Positions 1 through 8,860 are shown, counted from the stretch's first letter. The stretch is DNA of 33,170 nt from an uncultured Pirellulaceae bacterium (GCA_937928555.1 CALFWR010000160.1:1-33170), one strand, 5' to 3'. Notes: generated by a model not told the origin, from the letters alone. Made by a program: numbers and translations.

Positions 1-59
1 CATCGAGGTCCTCGACAACAAACGCGTGGATCCCGTCCATCGCCGAAACCTAGTGGCGA

Positions 60-88
60 ATTGTCGATGTCCCTGGGACATCGACAAT
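60..88. repeat. Perfect 14-bp inverted repeat with a 1-nt spacer
   Basis: ATTGTCGATGTCCC at 60-73 is followed by a single T and then its exact reverse complement at 75-88. It lies 5 bp past the stop codon of the aminotransferase remnant at 94-581. As RNA from the minus strand it would form a stable hairpin, but no run of U follows, so a classic intrinsic terminator is not shown. It could be a factor-independent 3' end, a dyad protein site or the end of a lost mobile element. The repeat is certain; the role is not. Confidence 0.6.
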
Positions 89-93
89 ATGGG

Positions 94-581
94 TCATTGG
101 TTCAGGGTGGCAAGGCGAGTGACGGCTTCGTCGAGCATCGCGTCTTGCTTGCAGAAGGCGAAGCGCACCAGCGGCTTACCTTCGTGTTTGTTGGTGTAGA
201 ACACCTGGCTCGGAATAGCGACGACGCCAGCTAGCTCGGGCAAGGCCAGGCAGAAGGCTCGGCCGTCGTCGTAGCCGAGCGGACGGATGTCGACCGTGGA
301 GAAGTAGGTGCCTTGCGGGCTGTACACGGTGAACCCAGCCGCTTCGAGGCCAGCGTTTAGCCGATCCCGCTTTCCCTGGAGCTCGGCCGCGAACTCAGCG
401 AAGTAGTCGTCGCCCAATCGGAGCCCGACCGCAATGGCGGGCTGGAACGGCGCTGCGTTCACAAAAGTGAGGAACTGCTTGACCGAGCGAATCGCGGCGA
501 TCAACTCTGGCTTGGCACACGCCCAGCCGACCTTCCATCCGGTGAACGAAAACGTTTTGCCGCCCGAACTGATGGTGATGC
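94..581 (-). pseudogene. 3' half of a class I/II PLP-dependent aminotransferase (truncated)
   Basis: About 161 residues match the C-terminal part of fold-type I aminotransferases of the methionine/kynurenine/N-succinyl-DAP aminotransferase group. The segment starts at the PLP-lysine motif SSGGKTFSFTGWKVGWA (the lysine is the Schiff-base residue) and runs through the small domain to the end, closing with VRFAFCKQDAMLDEA. Such enzymes are usually about 380-400 residues, so the substrate-binding N-terminal half is missing. Upstream of about 581 the same frame stays open but turns arginine-rich and unlike the family, and it runs antisense into the 77-aa gene at 855-1088. No other frame between 582 and 854 restores the missing part. 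I read this as a remnant left by a deletion or rearrangement with its breakpoint just 5' of the lysine motif. Its own substrate cannot be told. Confidence 0.72.
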
Positions 582-854
582 CTCGACACGTTCCAATCTC
601 TCTGCCGTGTCCGCCGCTCCGGCATCTGCCCTGCCCTTGCACTTTGCCAATCGAAAAACTCCTGCGCTCCAAAGCTTGCCACGGTTTCGCGAGGCCAAGC
701 GTGAGCGCACGGCCGTTGCCGGAGCAGCGGACGGAGGACGTAATCTTTTTCAAAACCGTTCCCGGTCGCTTGCGTGGCCATTCCACCAAAACGACTCGGC
801 GTCCTTGATCCGGCCTACGAATTTGCCGCGTGAATCGACCCGCAACACGTCGTG

Positions 855-1088
855 TTACTTCACCATTTTTCGGTACATCAGCCACGCGCCCAACGCCAAC
901 GGCACGCCGCCAAAGATCAGGCTCATTACAATTGTTGCGGTCCAGTCCGCATCGGCCTGCTCGGGCGTTTTCGCCAGCCACGAACGGACCGTTATCGACA
1001 GATTCACCGCCCCCCACAACACAAGCAGCGCCGCCGCCAGGGTTCCAGAAAGTACATCGATCATCGACTTCAGTTTACGTTTGTCCAC
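855..1088 (-). CDS. Small two-TM membrane protein, unknown function
   Basis: A 77-residue protein starting at GTG, 8 bp after the dapL stop, so probably cotranscribed with dapL. It has a short basic N-terminus (DKRKLKS), a hydrophobic segment at about residues 10-31, a polar linker with an acidic patch (PEQADAD), and a second hydrophobic segment at about 48-70 ending in a basic tail (MYRKMVK). This suggests two membrane spans with both ends in the cytoplasm. No family is recognised. An internal ATG at codon 9 is an alternative start. Nothing ties it to lysine synthesis except position. Confidence 0.6.
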   Translation of the reverse strand: MDKRKLKSMIDVLSGTLAAALLVLWGAVNLSITVRSWLAKTPEQADADWTATIVMSLIFGGVPLALGAWLMYRKMVK

Positions 1089-1096
1089 GTGGATAC

Positions 1097-2338
1097 TCAG
1101 GCCGGCGTCGAGACAGAATTTTTGATCCGCTCAATTGCGGTTTGCGTGTTCTCCAACGAGTTAAACGCGCTCAATCGAAAGTAGCCTTCGCCTGAGGAGC
1201 CGAACCCACTTCCGGGTGTTCCGACGATGTGAGACTTTTGCAGCAACTGGTCGAAAAAGTCCCAGCTGCTCACGCCATCAGGAGTCTTCAGCCAAACATA
1301 AGGAGCATCCACGCCGCCATAAACCTCGAACCCTGCCTCCTGCAATCCTTCGCGAAGCAACCTTGCGTTGTTCATGTAAAACGCGATCAGGTCGTTGATC
1401 TGCTGCTTTCCTGCCTCACTGTAAGCCGCTTCGGCACCGCGCTGAACAGGATACGAAACACCGTTGAACTTGGTGCTGTGTCGACGATTCCATAATGCAT
1501 GAAGCGACTGCTTTTCCCCGGCCTTCGTCGTGCCCATCAGTTGCTTTGGAATCACCATGAACCCGCAGCGGACACCGGTAAAGCCAGCGTTCTTGCTGAA
1601 GCTCCGCAGTTCGAGGGCAACATCCTTGGCCCCTTCAATTTCGAAAATCGAACGCGGCACACCGTCTTGAGAGATAAACGCATGATACGCCGCGTCATAA
1701 AGAATGATCGCATCGTTTTCTTTGGCGTACGCGACCCACTTTTCAAGCATCTCCTTGCTGGCCACGACTCCCGTCGGATTGTTGGGATAGCAAAGGTAGA
1801 TCAAATCTACTTTTTCGGTCGGCAACTCGGGCTCAAAGCCATTCTCTGCGGTCACCGGCATGTAGATCAGCCCGCCGTATTGGCCGTTTTCATCGGCTTC
1901 GCCAGTGTGCCCGGCCATCACGTTGGTGTCGACGTAAACCGGATACACGGGATCCAGAACCGCAATTTTGTTGTCGTCGCCGAAGATGTCCAGCAGGTTG
2001 CCGCTGTCGCATTTCGAACCATCGGAAACAAAAATCTCGTCGGCATCAACATCGATCCCCAAATCCTGATAGTCATTCTTGGCGATCGCATCGCGAAGAA
2101 AGTCATACCCTTTCTCTGGCCCGTAACCGCGGAACGTCTCAGCCACCGCCATCTCGTCAACGGCCTTGTGCATCGCTTCAATGATCGCTGGGGGAAGCGG
2201 CTGAGTCACATCGCCGATGCCCATCTTGATCACATCCGCATCGGGATTGTCCGCGCAGAACGCGTTGACCCGTTTTGCAATTTCCGGGAACAGATAACCG
2301 GCTTGAAGTTTCAGGTAATTTTCGTTGATTCGTGCCAT
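1097..2338 (-). CDS. dapL: LL-diaminopimelate aminotransferase
   Basis: DapL converts tetrahydrodipicolinate directly to LL-2,6-diaminopimelate with glutamate as amino donor. This is the short lysine/peptidoglycan-precursor route known in plants, Chlamydiae and Planctomycetes. I chose the ATG at 2338, giving [18 protein letters not shown] and 413 residues, which fits the roughly 410-residue family. The frame stays open 35 codons further upstream, but that part has no family character. Visible landmarks are [10 protein letters not shown] (41-50), the CYPNNPTG loop (183-190), the YDAAYHAF segment (214-221) and the PLP lysine K249 in [15 protein letters not shown]. The enzyme is cytoplasmic. It is followed closely by the 77-aa membrane gene and, further on, by the remnant of another aminotransferase. 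Confidence 0.95.
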   Translation of the reverse strand: MARINENYLKLQAGYLFPEIAKRVNAFCADNPDADVIKMGIGDVTQPLPPAIIEAMHKAVDEMAVAETFRGYGPEKGYDFLRDAIAKNDYQDLGIDVDADEIFVSDGSKCDSGNLLDIFGDDNKIAVLDPVYPVYVDTNVMAGHTGEADENGQYGGLIYMPVTAENGFEPELPTEKVDLIYLCYPNNPTGVVASKEMLEKWVAYAKENDAIILYDAAYHAFISQDGVPRSIFEIEGAKDVALELRSFSKNAGFTGVRCGFMVIPKQLMGTTKAGEKQSLHALWNRRHSTKFNGVSYPVQRGAEAAYSEAGKQQINDLIAFYMNNARLLREGLQEAGFEVYGGVDAPYVWLKTPDGVSSWDFFDQLLQKSHIVGTPGSGFGSSGEGYFRLSAFNSLENTQTAIERIKNSVSTPA

Positions 2339-2603
2339 AGCTTGAGTCTGCCAGTGTGGTTTTTCCAACCCGAGAGTTTCCCCCATATCCCGAATCGCGG
2401 CAAGGCTTCGATTCCCGGACTGCGAATATTTCGGGTGATGCATCGTCTGTCGATGGTAGTTTTAAAGAATTGGAGCAGCATCAGGGTTGGTGAATGCCGA
2501 TAGAGGAGCACGCCTCTCCCAATGCGTAAACCAATGCGAAAAAAATCGCCACGCAGAGGCGAGCTACGTAACGGGCAACCCAACTTTTGGCTGTCTCGGT
2601 GCG

Positions 2604-4256
2604 CTAGATCATCATGCATACCATCAACGTGGTGATCGCGCCATTGTTGATCGCGTGCATGGCCATCGGGGCTACCAAAGAATCTCGCCACTCCCGTGCC
2701 AAAGAAAAACTTACCGCAAGCGCTGTAAGCAAGGGTATTGCCATCACCCCTTGCGGGTGAATCGCGGCAAAGATCACACCGTTGAACACTGCCGAAAACG
2801 CAACGCTTCCCCAGCGAGCCCAATTTCCCGAGAACTCGCGCAGGTGCCGATACAGCACCCCGCGGAACATCGTTTCTTCCACGATCGGCGCCGCCACACA
2901 AGCCATCATCACCACGTACAGAATTGAAAACCAGCTTCCGGTAGCGATCATGTCCTGGATCGGATGCCCCGCCGCCACACTGGTGCCAAACTCTTTCTCG
3001 CCACCGACGCCAGAACTGAGCATCGTGATCAGAAACGCAAAAAATGCTCCGATAATCAGAATCGGCAAACCGGCAACGTACGTCAGCGGGCTAAGCAAGG
3101 TATCCACAAACCCGTTTTTGACTTTCCAGCCAATGTCGTTTGCCAACTGCTTGAAACTGATGCCGCGCAGGATCGGATACGCCAGCACAATCAGTGAACC
3201 GAAAAAGAACCCCGCCGAAAAGAGTTTTTCACCTGATTCACCCAACTCAACGCCACAGGCCCGAATCCCCAACCCGACCACCAGTGGCATCACAAAAAAG
3301 ATCAACATCCACAAAGCAAACGTTTCGGCATAGATGTTCATCCCGCTGCCGCGCAGTTGAAACATCGGCGACAGTTTCTTCAGCCCAAACATCACAGAGA
3401 AAACACACATCGCCACAAAGCCCGCCAATAGCGCAAACGCCACCACGCCCGCAAACACGACCATCACAATCGCCGTGCGACTGCCCTGCCCGACAATCTT
3501 CTCGCGAGCCTGCTTCTCTGATGTTCCTTCGGGGACCAAGGCGAGCTTTCCAATCCAGCCCAGCTTTTCGCGGATCAGTTCCTTTTCGGCATCAGTCAGA
3601 TGGTCAGTGTCGGCGTTGCCGTCCTGCTGTTGCTCCAGCAAACGGCCCACGATGTCGCGGAGCTTTTTCTGGTCTTCGTTGGTTTCGAATTTTGCTTCAG
3701 CGGCCGCATCGTCCAATGCCTTCAGCTTTTTTGATGCTTCCGCCGGCCCGCTGCTTTCGTTGAGTAAAATCACGTAACACAATCGCTGCTCATACGTTCC
3801 CGAGTTCAACTGCTCAGGAAGGATCGGTGCTGCCGAACCGCCTTCTTCCTCTTCGTCATCTTTCCTGTCGCTGTCCTTATCATCGTCGCCGGATTGATCA
3901 TCGTCGCCGGATTGATCCAGTTTCTGCTCGGCGTCCTTTTTCTGCTCGTCGTCCTCGCCCGGTGCCAGGCTTTCCAGCAACGCCTTCTGCCCAACGTTCG
4001 CCCGACCCTGCATCTGAATCGGGAAAAGATCCCCCGTCGTGGCAACGGTTCGTTTTTCTTCGCCCGCGCGACTGAACGCAGTCAACGCGATCATGCCAAC
4101 GGTGACAACAAAGATCGTGACCCAGGCAAGGACGCCACCGAGCGAAAGTTCCTCCAACGCCGGGGTTGCCAATGCAGCTTCTTCGTAGACGGGAGTTTGC
4201 GGAGAAGCCCATTCATCGTTCGGGCGTTGGAAATCAGAGTCGTTCACGGGCGTCAA
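2604..4256 (-). CDS. CPBP-family intramembrane metalloprotease with long acidic insert
   Basis: A 550-residue polytopic membrane protein. The C-terminal third carries the three CPBP (CAAX protease / bacteriocin-processing, Abi) motifs: EETMFR at 460-465, FAAIH ending in H500, and HAINN with H534 and N538. In the family these bind the catalytic metal and cleave within or near the membrane. The N-terminal part is unusual: one TM at about 40-62, then a strongly acidic, low-complexity stretch at about 99-140 that contains a perfect two-copy QSGDDD repeat, then a helical region to about 250 before the main TM bundle. Typical CPBP proteins are 200-300 residues, so about half of this protein is an added soluble region. 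It follows uup by 63 bp and may be cotranscribed with it. Substrate unknown. Confidence 0.85.
   Translation of the reverse strand: MTPVNDSDFQRPNDEWASPQTPVYEEAALATPALEELSLGGVLAWVTIFVVTVGMIALTAFSRAGEEKRTVATTGDLFPIQMQGRANVGQKALLESLAPGEDDEQKKDAEQKLDQSGDDDQSGDDDKDSDRKDDEEEEGGSAAPILPEQLNSGTYEQRLCYVILLNESSGPAEASKKLKALDDAAAEAKFETNEDQKKLRDIVGRLLEQQQDGNADTDHLTDAEKELIREKLGWIGKLALVPEGTSEKQAREKIVGQGSRTAIVMVVFAGVVAFALLAGFVAMCVFSVMFGLKKLSPMFQLRGSGMNIYAETFALWMLIFFVMPLVVGLGIRACGVELGESGEKLFSAGFFFGSLIVLAYPILRGISFKQLANDIGWKVKNGFVDTLLSPLTYVAGLPILIIGAFFAFLITMLSSGVGGEKEFGTSVAAGHPIQDMIATGSWFSILYVVMMACVAAPIVEETMFRGVLYRHLREFSGNWARWGSVAFSAVFNGVIFAAIHPQGVMAIPLLTALAVSFSLAREWRDSLVAPMAMHAINNGAITTLMVCMMI
3881..3916. repeat. 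Perfect 18-bp tandem duplication inside the CPBP gene
   Basis: CATCGTCGCCGGATTGAT occurs twice head to tail (3881-3898 and 3899-3916) with no mismatch. On the minus strand it encodes repeated QSGDDD in the acidic linker. The unit is a multiple of three, so the frame is kept. Perfect identity suggests a recent slippage or duplication event. Confidence 0.9.
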
Positions 4257-4319
4257 TTCGGGGCAGAAAGAGGGGTTCGATTCAAAACGTACCGTTAAGG
4301 ATATACCGCAGATTCGAAA

Positions 4320-6155
4320 TCAAGCCCCAAATTCCAGCTCTTCAAGCCGTGCAAATGCCTTTTCAAGTTCCGATTGCAGGGAATTGGCGTTCCCTTGAGC
4401 GGTCGCAATCTCCTCGCCGGACTTTTTGTAAAAGTCTGGCTCAGCCATCGATTCGTGCAAAGCCGCGAGGTCGGTCTCCAGTTTGTCAATCTTTTCCGGC
4501 AGCGCATCGAGTTCACGCTTTTCCTTGTAGTTCAACTTCCGTCTGGTCGCGGTGGCTGGTTGCGACGAATCCCCCGTGCCGGATTCTGCCGCAATCGCGT
4601 TTCCCTTTTTGGCTTTCGAGCCGGCACTTTTTCGCCGCGGCGTGATCTGGTCTTTGGCCGTCGGTGACTGACGAAGCCAATCTGCATAACCGCCGGCGTA
4701 CTCTTTCAAACCCTCGGGCTCGAACACCATCGAACTGCTCACCACGTTGTCCAGGAACTCACGATCGTGGCTCACGATCAACACCGTCCCCGCAAACTCG
4801 ACCAGTTTGCTCTCCAGCAGTTCCAGTGTTTCAGTATCCAGGTCGTTGGTCGGTTCGTCCATCACGATCACGTTCGCCGGTTTGGCAAACAGTTTTGCCA
4901 ACAGGATCCGGTTTCGTTCACCGCCGGAAAGAAACTTTACTTCCGTTCGCGCCCGCTCGGGCTCGAACAGGAAATCGGCAAGGTAGCCCAGCACGTGCAT
5001 TGGCTTGTCATTGATCAGCAAACGATCCGAACCGCCGCCGACGTTTTCAAGCACCGTCGATTCGGGATCCAGTTGTGACTTCAGTTGGTCAAAGTACGCG
5101 ATCTCCAGATTGGTCCCCAGTTTGATCTTGCCCGACGTGGGTTGTAGTTGGCCCAGCATCACCTTCAACAGCGTGGATTTGCCCACACCATTGGGTCCGA
5201 TGATGCCCACTTTGTCACCACGCATGATCGACGCCGTAAAATCCGCGAATACCGGTTCGCAGTTTTCGTAGGCAAACGAGACTTCCTCCATGTCGATCGT
5301 CAGGTTGCCGCTTCGCTGTCCCTGCTGAATGTTCAGTCGCGATGTCCCGACCTTGGAGCGTCGGTCGCGAAACTGTTCACGCATCGCCTTGAGAGCACGA
5401 ACCCGGCCTTCGTTTCGCGTCCGCCGAGCCTTGATGCCTTGGCGAATCCATGCTTCTTCCTGAGCCAGCTTTTTGTCGAACAGGGCGTTCTGTTTTTCTT
5501 CGGCCTCCAGGGCCTCCTGTTTTCGCTTCAGGAAAGTCTGATAGTCGCAGGTCCAATCGAAAATTCGACCCCGATCAATTTCCAGAATTCGTTTGGCCAA
5601 TGACTGCAAAAACGCACGGTCGTGAGTCACAAACAAAACGGTCTGCGGAAAGTCCACAAGGAACTTTTCCAGCCACGCGATGGCCGGGATGTCGAGATGG
5701 TTGGTCGGTTCGTCCAGCAGCAGTACATCCGGTTCGACCACGATCGCCTGCGCTAGCAGGGCGCGGCGTTTCATGCCCGCGGAGAGCGTTTCGAACTGCG
5801 CTTCGGCGTCAAGCAACATCCTCGAGATGACTTTCTCTGCCCGTGTTTCCTTTTCCCAGGGTTCAAGCTCCGAATCGTCATCGAAACCCGCGGTCACAAC
5901 TTCGAGAATGCTGCCGGTCATGTCGGTGGGCACGTACTGCGAAAGCTGACTGACTTTCACACCCGGCGACACAACGATCTTGCCATTGTCGGGCTGGACT
6001 TCACCCCCGATCATCCGCAGCAACGTTGTCTTGCCGGCCCCATTGCGACCCAGCAGGCCAATCTTTTGACCCGCATCAATCGTGCAGTCCACGCCGTCAA
6101 GCAGCGCCGGCCCACGGAAGCGAATCGTTACGTCTTCAACTGAAATCAGCGGCAT
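4320..6155 (-). CDS. uup: ABC-F family ATPase, Uup type
   Basis: A 611-residue soluble protein with two ABC ATPase domains and no membrane segment, the ABC-F layout associated with ribosomes. Domain 1 has Walker A GRNGAGKT (36-43), signature LSAGM (124-128) and Walker B DEPTNHLD (148-155) with switch H178. A charged linker at about 205-275 is the interdomain P-site tRNA-interaction arm. Domain 2 has Walker A GPNGVGKS (320-327), signature LSGGER (409-414) and DEPTNDLD (433-440). The C-terminal 80 residues, with a KLNYKEKRELDALPEKID segment, form the Uup coiled coil. The LSAGM signature departs from LSGG at one glycine. The gene starts 5 bp after the MFS gene, which implies cotranscription. Assignment to Uup rather than another ABC-F rests on the C-terminal coiled coil. 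Confidence 0.88.
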   Translation of the reverse strand: MPLISVEDVTIRFRGPALLDGVDCTIDAGQKIGLLGRNGAGKTTLLRMIGGEVQPDNGKIVVSPGVKVSQLSQYVPTDMTGSILEVVTAGFDDDSELEPWEKETRAEKVISRMLLDAEAQFETLSAGMKRRALLAQAIVVEPDVLLLDEPTNHLDIPAIAWLEKFLVDFPQTVLFVTHDRAFLQSLAKRILEIDRGRIFDWTCDYQTFLKRKQEALEAEEKQNALFDKKLAQEEAWIRQGIKARRTRNEGRVRALKAMREQFRDRRSKVGTSRLNIQQGQRSGNLTIDMEEVSFAYENCEPVFADFTASIMRGDKVGIIGPNGVGKSTLLKVMLGQLQPTSGKIKLGTNLEIAYFDQLKSQLDPESTVLENVGGGSDRLLINDKPMHVLGYLADFLFEPERARTEVKFLSGGERNRILLAKLFAKPANVIVMDEPTNDLDTETLELLESKLVEFAGTVLIVSHDREFLDNVVSSSMVFEPEGLKEYAGGYADWLRQSPTAKDQITPRRKSAGSKAKKGNAIAAESGTGDSSQPATATRRKLNYKEKRELDALPEKIDKLETDLAALHESMAEPDFYKKSGEEIATAQGNANSLQSELEKAFARLEELEFGA

Positions 6156-6160
6156 CTTGA

Positions 6161-7396
6161 TTAAGCCTCAGCGACCTTTTCAGAGGCATTCATTTTGGGT
6201 GGCCAAAATGCAATCGCCAGGACCAGGGCCGCCGCGATCGCCATATAGCAGGGGACCTGAAACAAAGCCTGGTAGTCAACCTGAGTGGCTTCTTCGACTT
6301 TGGTGCTCGCGTTACTGAACCAGCGGGGAGCAAAGATCCGTGCCAGGATTGGACCACCACCAAGGATCATCAGGTTGAACAAACCTTGAGTGCTCGAACG
6401 GACATCCTTGGGCAGGAATTCATCGACAAAGATATAAACGGTTGCAAAAAAGAACGCGTAGCAGACTCCATGCAACACGTTGGCCAGAATAACTAGGGCC
6501 GGAACTGGCACCCATGCAAAAATGGCAAATCGAATCGCGTGTCCCAGCACGCCAATGATCATTGTCTTTCGCCAGCCCAGTCGAGTCAGAAAGTAGCCCA
6601 GCACCGCCATGGTCCCAATTTCGGCAACCTGCCCGATGCTCATCACGGGCATCACCCACTTTTGCGGAATGCCAATGTCCTGCAGGAACCCGGAAGTCCA
6701 CATGAAGTAAAGATCATGTACACACGCATCGACCATCGTCACCAACCACAGCACCAAAATCGCCGGCGAGGCAAGCGTCTTGAGTGCCTTGAGCCACGCG
6801 AGGGATTCGGCGCTTTTATTCGGCGGCGTGTGCGGCAGCGTCAAACTGTAGCCAGCCAGAATCAGTGACGCGACGCCGGCAATCATGTACGTGTAGCGAG
6901 CCGCCAGCGGGTCGTCGGAAAGCAAAAAGAATAACGGCCAACTGGCCAGAATCCAGCCAATCGTGCCACCCATCCGCACGATCCCAAATTCCTTTTTGGC
7001 ATCCTTCATCGCCGCAAAAGCAATCGAGTTGGTGATCGAAACGGTCGGAACATACACCAGACAGTGAATCCACATCAGGATCGTAAAGGGCACGAAACCT
7101 TTCACAAACGCCAGCGAAAGAATCGAAATCCCGCCAATCAGATGGCTGATCGCGAGGAACTTTTCAGCCGCAAAATTGCGATCGGCAAACTGGTTGCTAA
7201 AGAACATCGCCACAATGGCCGCCACCGGAAACGCTATCAGCACCCAAGTCTGTTGCAATTCGTCGAACCCAAGGCCTTTTTCACCCAAGTATCCGAATAC
7301 CAGCGGCAGCCACGCACCCCAGATGAAAAACTGGAGAGCCATCATGATCCACAGCTTGAGAGTTTGCGGCTTTTTGGTGCTTTCGTTGTCTGCCAT
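6161..7396 (-). CDS. MFS transporter, nucleoside:H+ symporter (NupG)-like
   Basis: A 411-residue protein with about twelve hydrophobic segments. The N-terminal LQFFIWGAWLPLVFGYL segment and the overall pattern are typical of the NupG/XapB nucleoside:proton symporter group and the related planctomycete transporters annotated as nucleoside permeases. Other landmarks are FADRNFAAEKFLAISH between TM2 and TM3 and VYVPTVSITNSIAF in TM4. It would import nucleosides or a similar small sugar compound across the inner membrane. The start is the ATG at 7396 (MADNESTKK). It is the first gene of a likely MFS-uup-CPBP unit and is divergent from the gene at 7563. The real substrate cannot be read from sequence. 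Confidence 0.82.
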   Translation of the reverse strand: MADNESTKKPQTLKLWIMMALQFFIWGAWLPLVFGYLGEKGLGFDELQQTWVLIAFPVAAIVAMFFSNQFADRNFAAEKFLAISHLIGGISILSLAFVKGFVPFTILMWIHCLVYVPTVSITNSIAFAAMKDAKKEFGIVRMGGTIGWILASWPLFFLLSDDPLAARYTYMIAGVASLILAGYSLTLPHTPPNKSAESLAWLKALKTLASPAILVLWLVTMVDACVHDLYFMWTSGFLQDIGIPQKWVMPVMSIGQVAEIGTMAVLGYFLTRLGWRKTMIIGVLGHAIRFAIFAWVPVPALVILANVLHGVCYAFFFATVYIFVDEFLPKDVRSSTQGLFNLMILGGGPILARIFAPRWFSNASTKVEEATQVDYQALFQVPCYMAIAAALVLAIAFWPPKMNASEKVAEA

Positions 7397-7471
7397 GAGG
7401 GTTCCCGAGATTTAAGTTCGTCCAGCATCATATTCGACCGCCGCGATGTCTGGAACAATCTGGACGCCAAC

Positions 7472-7488
7472 TTGAATTAATTATTCAA
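7472..7488. promoter_or_regulatory. Inverted repeat TTGAAT-N5-ATTCAA in a divergent promoter region
   Basis: TTGAAT (7472-7477) and ATTCAA (7483-7488) are separated by TAATT, giving a perfect AT-rich dyad between the divergent MFS and 338-aa genes. It could be an operator serving both promoters, or an accidental AT-rich palindrome. No matching regulator gene lies next to it. Confidence 0.3.
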
Positions 7489-7562
7489 TATGTTCTTTCT
7501 GATTGCGAACACTGCTCAGCAGAGTCACCCCACGTATCCCAGCCCACGCCTCCGGCTTTAGC

Positions 7563-8579
7563 ATGAGTGAACCCAACAAGCCTTCTGTTGAGATGGTCAC
7601 CGAATATCTTAACTACACCCTCTCGCTACCTGAGCGTACGGTCCGCAGCACCGCCGCACTGATCAGCGGACTTGCAAAGGAATCTGCTGAATTCCTTGTC
7701 CCGACCGCGTTTCAGGATTCGAAAACTTACCGCACGTTTGTCAAGCAAATGCTGGACATGGTGGCCCACGATGTTGGCGGTGTGAAACGCACCGAAGGCG
7801 AGTCGCCCGATCCGGCCACGCAAGTCGAAGGCTATGTCGCCAAAAAAACCGTGGGCTCGTTCGTGGACCTCGCCGGGATGGCGACGCTACACGTTTCTCC
7901 GCTGACGATCCTCGCGATTCTCAGCGACGTTGCCTATGGCTCCAACGCCTACCTGAAGGAACTCGCTACCGAACTCAAAAAAGACGGCGTCATCGATCCC
8001 GAATCCACCATCGATCACGCCGCAGACCTTCTCGAGGCGATCGGCAAAGCATCCGGGGATACCGCCGACCGTCTCGACCGCCCGCCGCTGTCCCTGGACG
8101 GCCTTCGTGAAACGATCGAACAAACCACCGCATCGGTCGCCGAAATCGATCCCGGCAAAGTCCTCCCGGAGGCCGAACTCAATCGCATGTGGAACCAGAT
8201 GAAGGACATGGCAGACGAACAGAACGTTGGCGTGTTTCAGATTTCAAGCGCCATGACCATGTACGCACTTGATCAGGTCACCACCGTCACCAAGGGAGCC
8301 CTCACCACGATCCGCGTGACCGGCGAAGTCCTTGACCGCGAAATCTTCGACCACTACTGGACCGGTTTGCAAAAGATTCACAACGAGGGCATCTACACGA
8401 TGCTCGCGACCTCCAGCCAGCCCTACATCGAAGCTGTCTGGTTTAACTTTGGTAACGATCGTGAAACGATCACCGAAGGCATCCTCTCGGGCAAGCTTAT
8501 CGGCAAAGCCTGGACGGGTTTCAAGGATTGGCTTGGCGGCGATCCCGACCATCAAAATCAAGACGGATCGGATCATTAA
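7563..8579 (+). CDS. Conserved-looking protein of unknown function
   Basis: A 338-residue protein. I start it at ATG 7563 (MSEPNKPSVEM); a TTG at 7503 would add 20 atypical residues. There is no clear signal peptide. The sequence is mostly predicted helix: an N-terminal segment with LPERTVRSTAALISGLAKES, a more hydrophobic stretch at about residues 102-132 (DLAGMATLHVSPLTILAILS) that could touch a membrane, and an acidic C-terminus (GGDPDHQNQDGSDH). I recognise no catalytic motif and no family with confidence. It is divergent from the MFS-uup-CPBP unit. Codon pattern and length support a real gene. Confidence 0.75.
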   Translation: MSEPNKPSVEMVTEYLNYTLSLPERTVRSTAALISGLAKESAEFLVPTAFQDSKTYRTFVKQMLDMVAHDVGGVKRTEGESPDPATQVEGYVAKKTVGSFVDLAGMATLHVSPLTILAILSDVAYGSNAYLKELATELKKDGVIDPESTIDHAADLLEAIGKASGDTADRLDRPPLSLDGLRETIEQTTASVAEIDPGKVLPEAELNRMWNQMKDMADEQNVGVFQISSAMTMYALDQVTTVTKGALTTIRVTGEVLDREIFDHYWTGLQKIHNEGIYTMLATSSQPYIEAVWFNFGNDRETITEGILSGKLIGKAWTGFKDWLGGDPDHQNQDGSDH

Positions 8580-8588
8580 CCCCAATCC

Positions 8589-8860
8589 GGGCTCAAGATC
8601 GATCAATCGTTCGTCAACAAATGGCAGAAGAAGACAAGCACCGGGCAGTCGTTCACACCGTCATCGCCCTGGCCAGTAGCCTGAATCTGGAAACGGTCGC
8701 CAATGGCATCGAAACCGACGACCAGTTTCAGTAGCTGCGTGAAACGGGATGCGACACGGCCCGGGAATACTGGCTCCCAAAGCCGCTTTCGGTCGCCGAT
8801 ACGCAAAAGCACGTCCGCCCTGAGTGGATTGGCAATGTCTATCCCGGGATCAGCGATTAA
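8589..8860 (+). pseudogene. Decayed C-terminal piece of an EAL (c-di-GMP phosphodiesterase) domain
   Basis: Frame 1 at 8589-8618 reads GLKIDQSFVN, the KIDxSFV motif of EAL domains. After a one-base frame change near 8619-8621 the next frame reads MAEEDKHRAVVHTVIALASS, then NLETVANGIETDDQFQ, which aligns with the LA..L.l..vAEGVET..Q part of the family. A TAG at 8732-8734 interrupts it. It then resumes with LRETGCDTAREYWLPKPLS, matching the L..lGCd..QGY.f.kPl end of the domain, and stops at 8858-8860. So there is one frameshift, one nonsense codon, and loss of everything 5' of KID, including the EAL signature. The AEGVE motif has also decayed to ANGIE. The remnant sits right after the stop of the 338-aa gene and overlaps by 3 bp the convergent stop of the WD40 gene. 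Confidence 0.8.

Noticed and set aside
763..854. Short protein-like frame VLRVDSRGKFVGRIKDAES following the 77-aa gene stop
   Set aside because: Only about 32 codons between stops, no start with a ribosome site and no recognisable family; read-through of the stop is possible but unsupported.
582..854. Possible missing 5' half of the aminotransferase
   Set aside because: All three minus-strand frames were read and none shows aminotransferase sequence, so the half is absent rather than frameshifted.
1499..2503. 334-codon plus-strand ORF opposite dapL
   Set aside because: It is the antisense shadow of dapL, whose motifs and length are clear; its own translation has no recognisable features.
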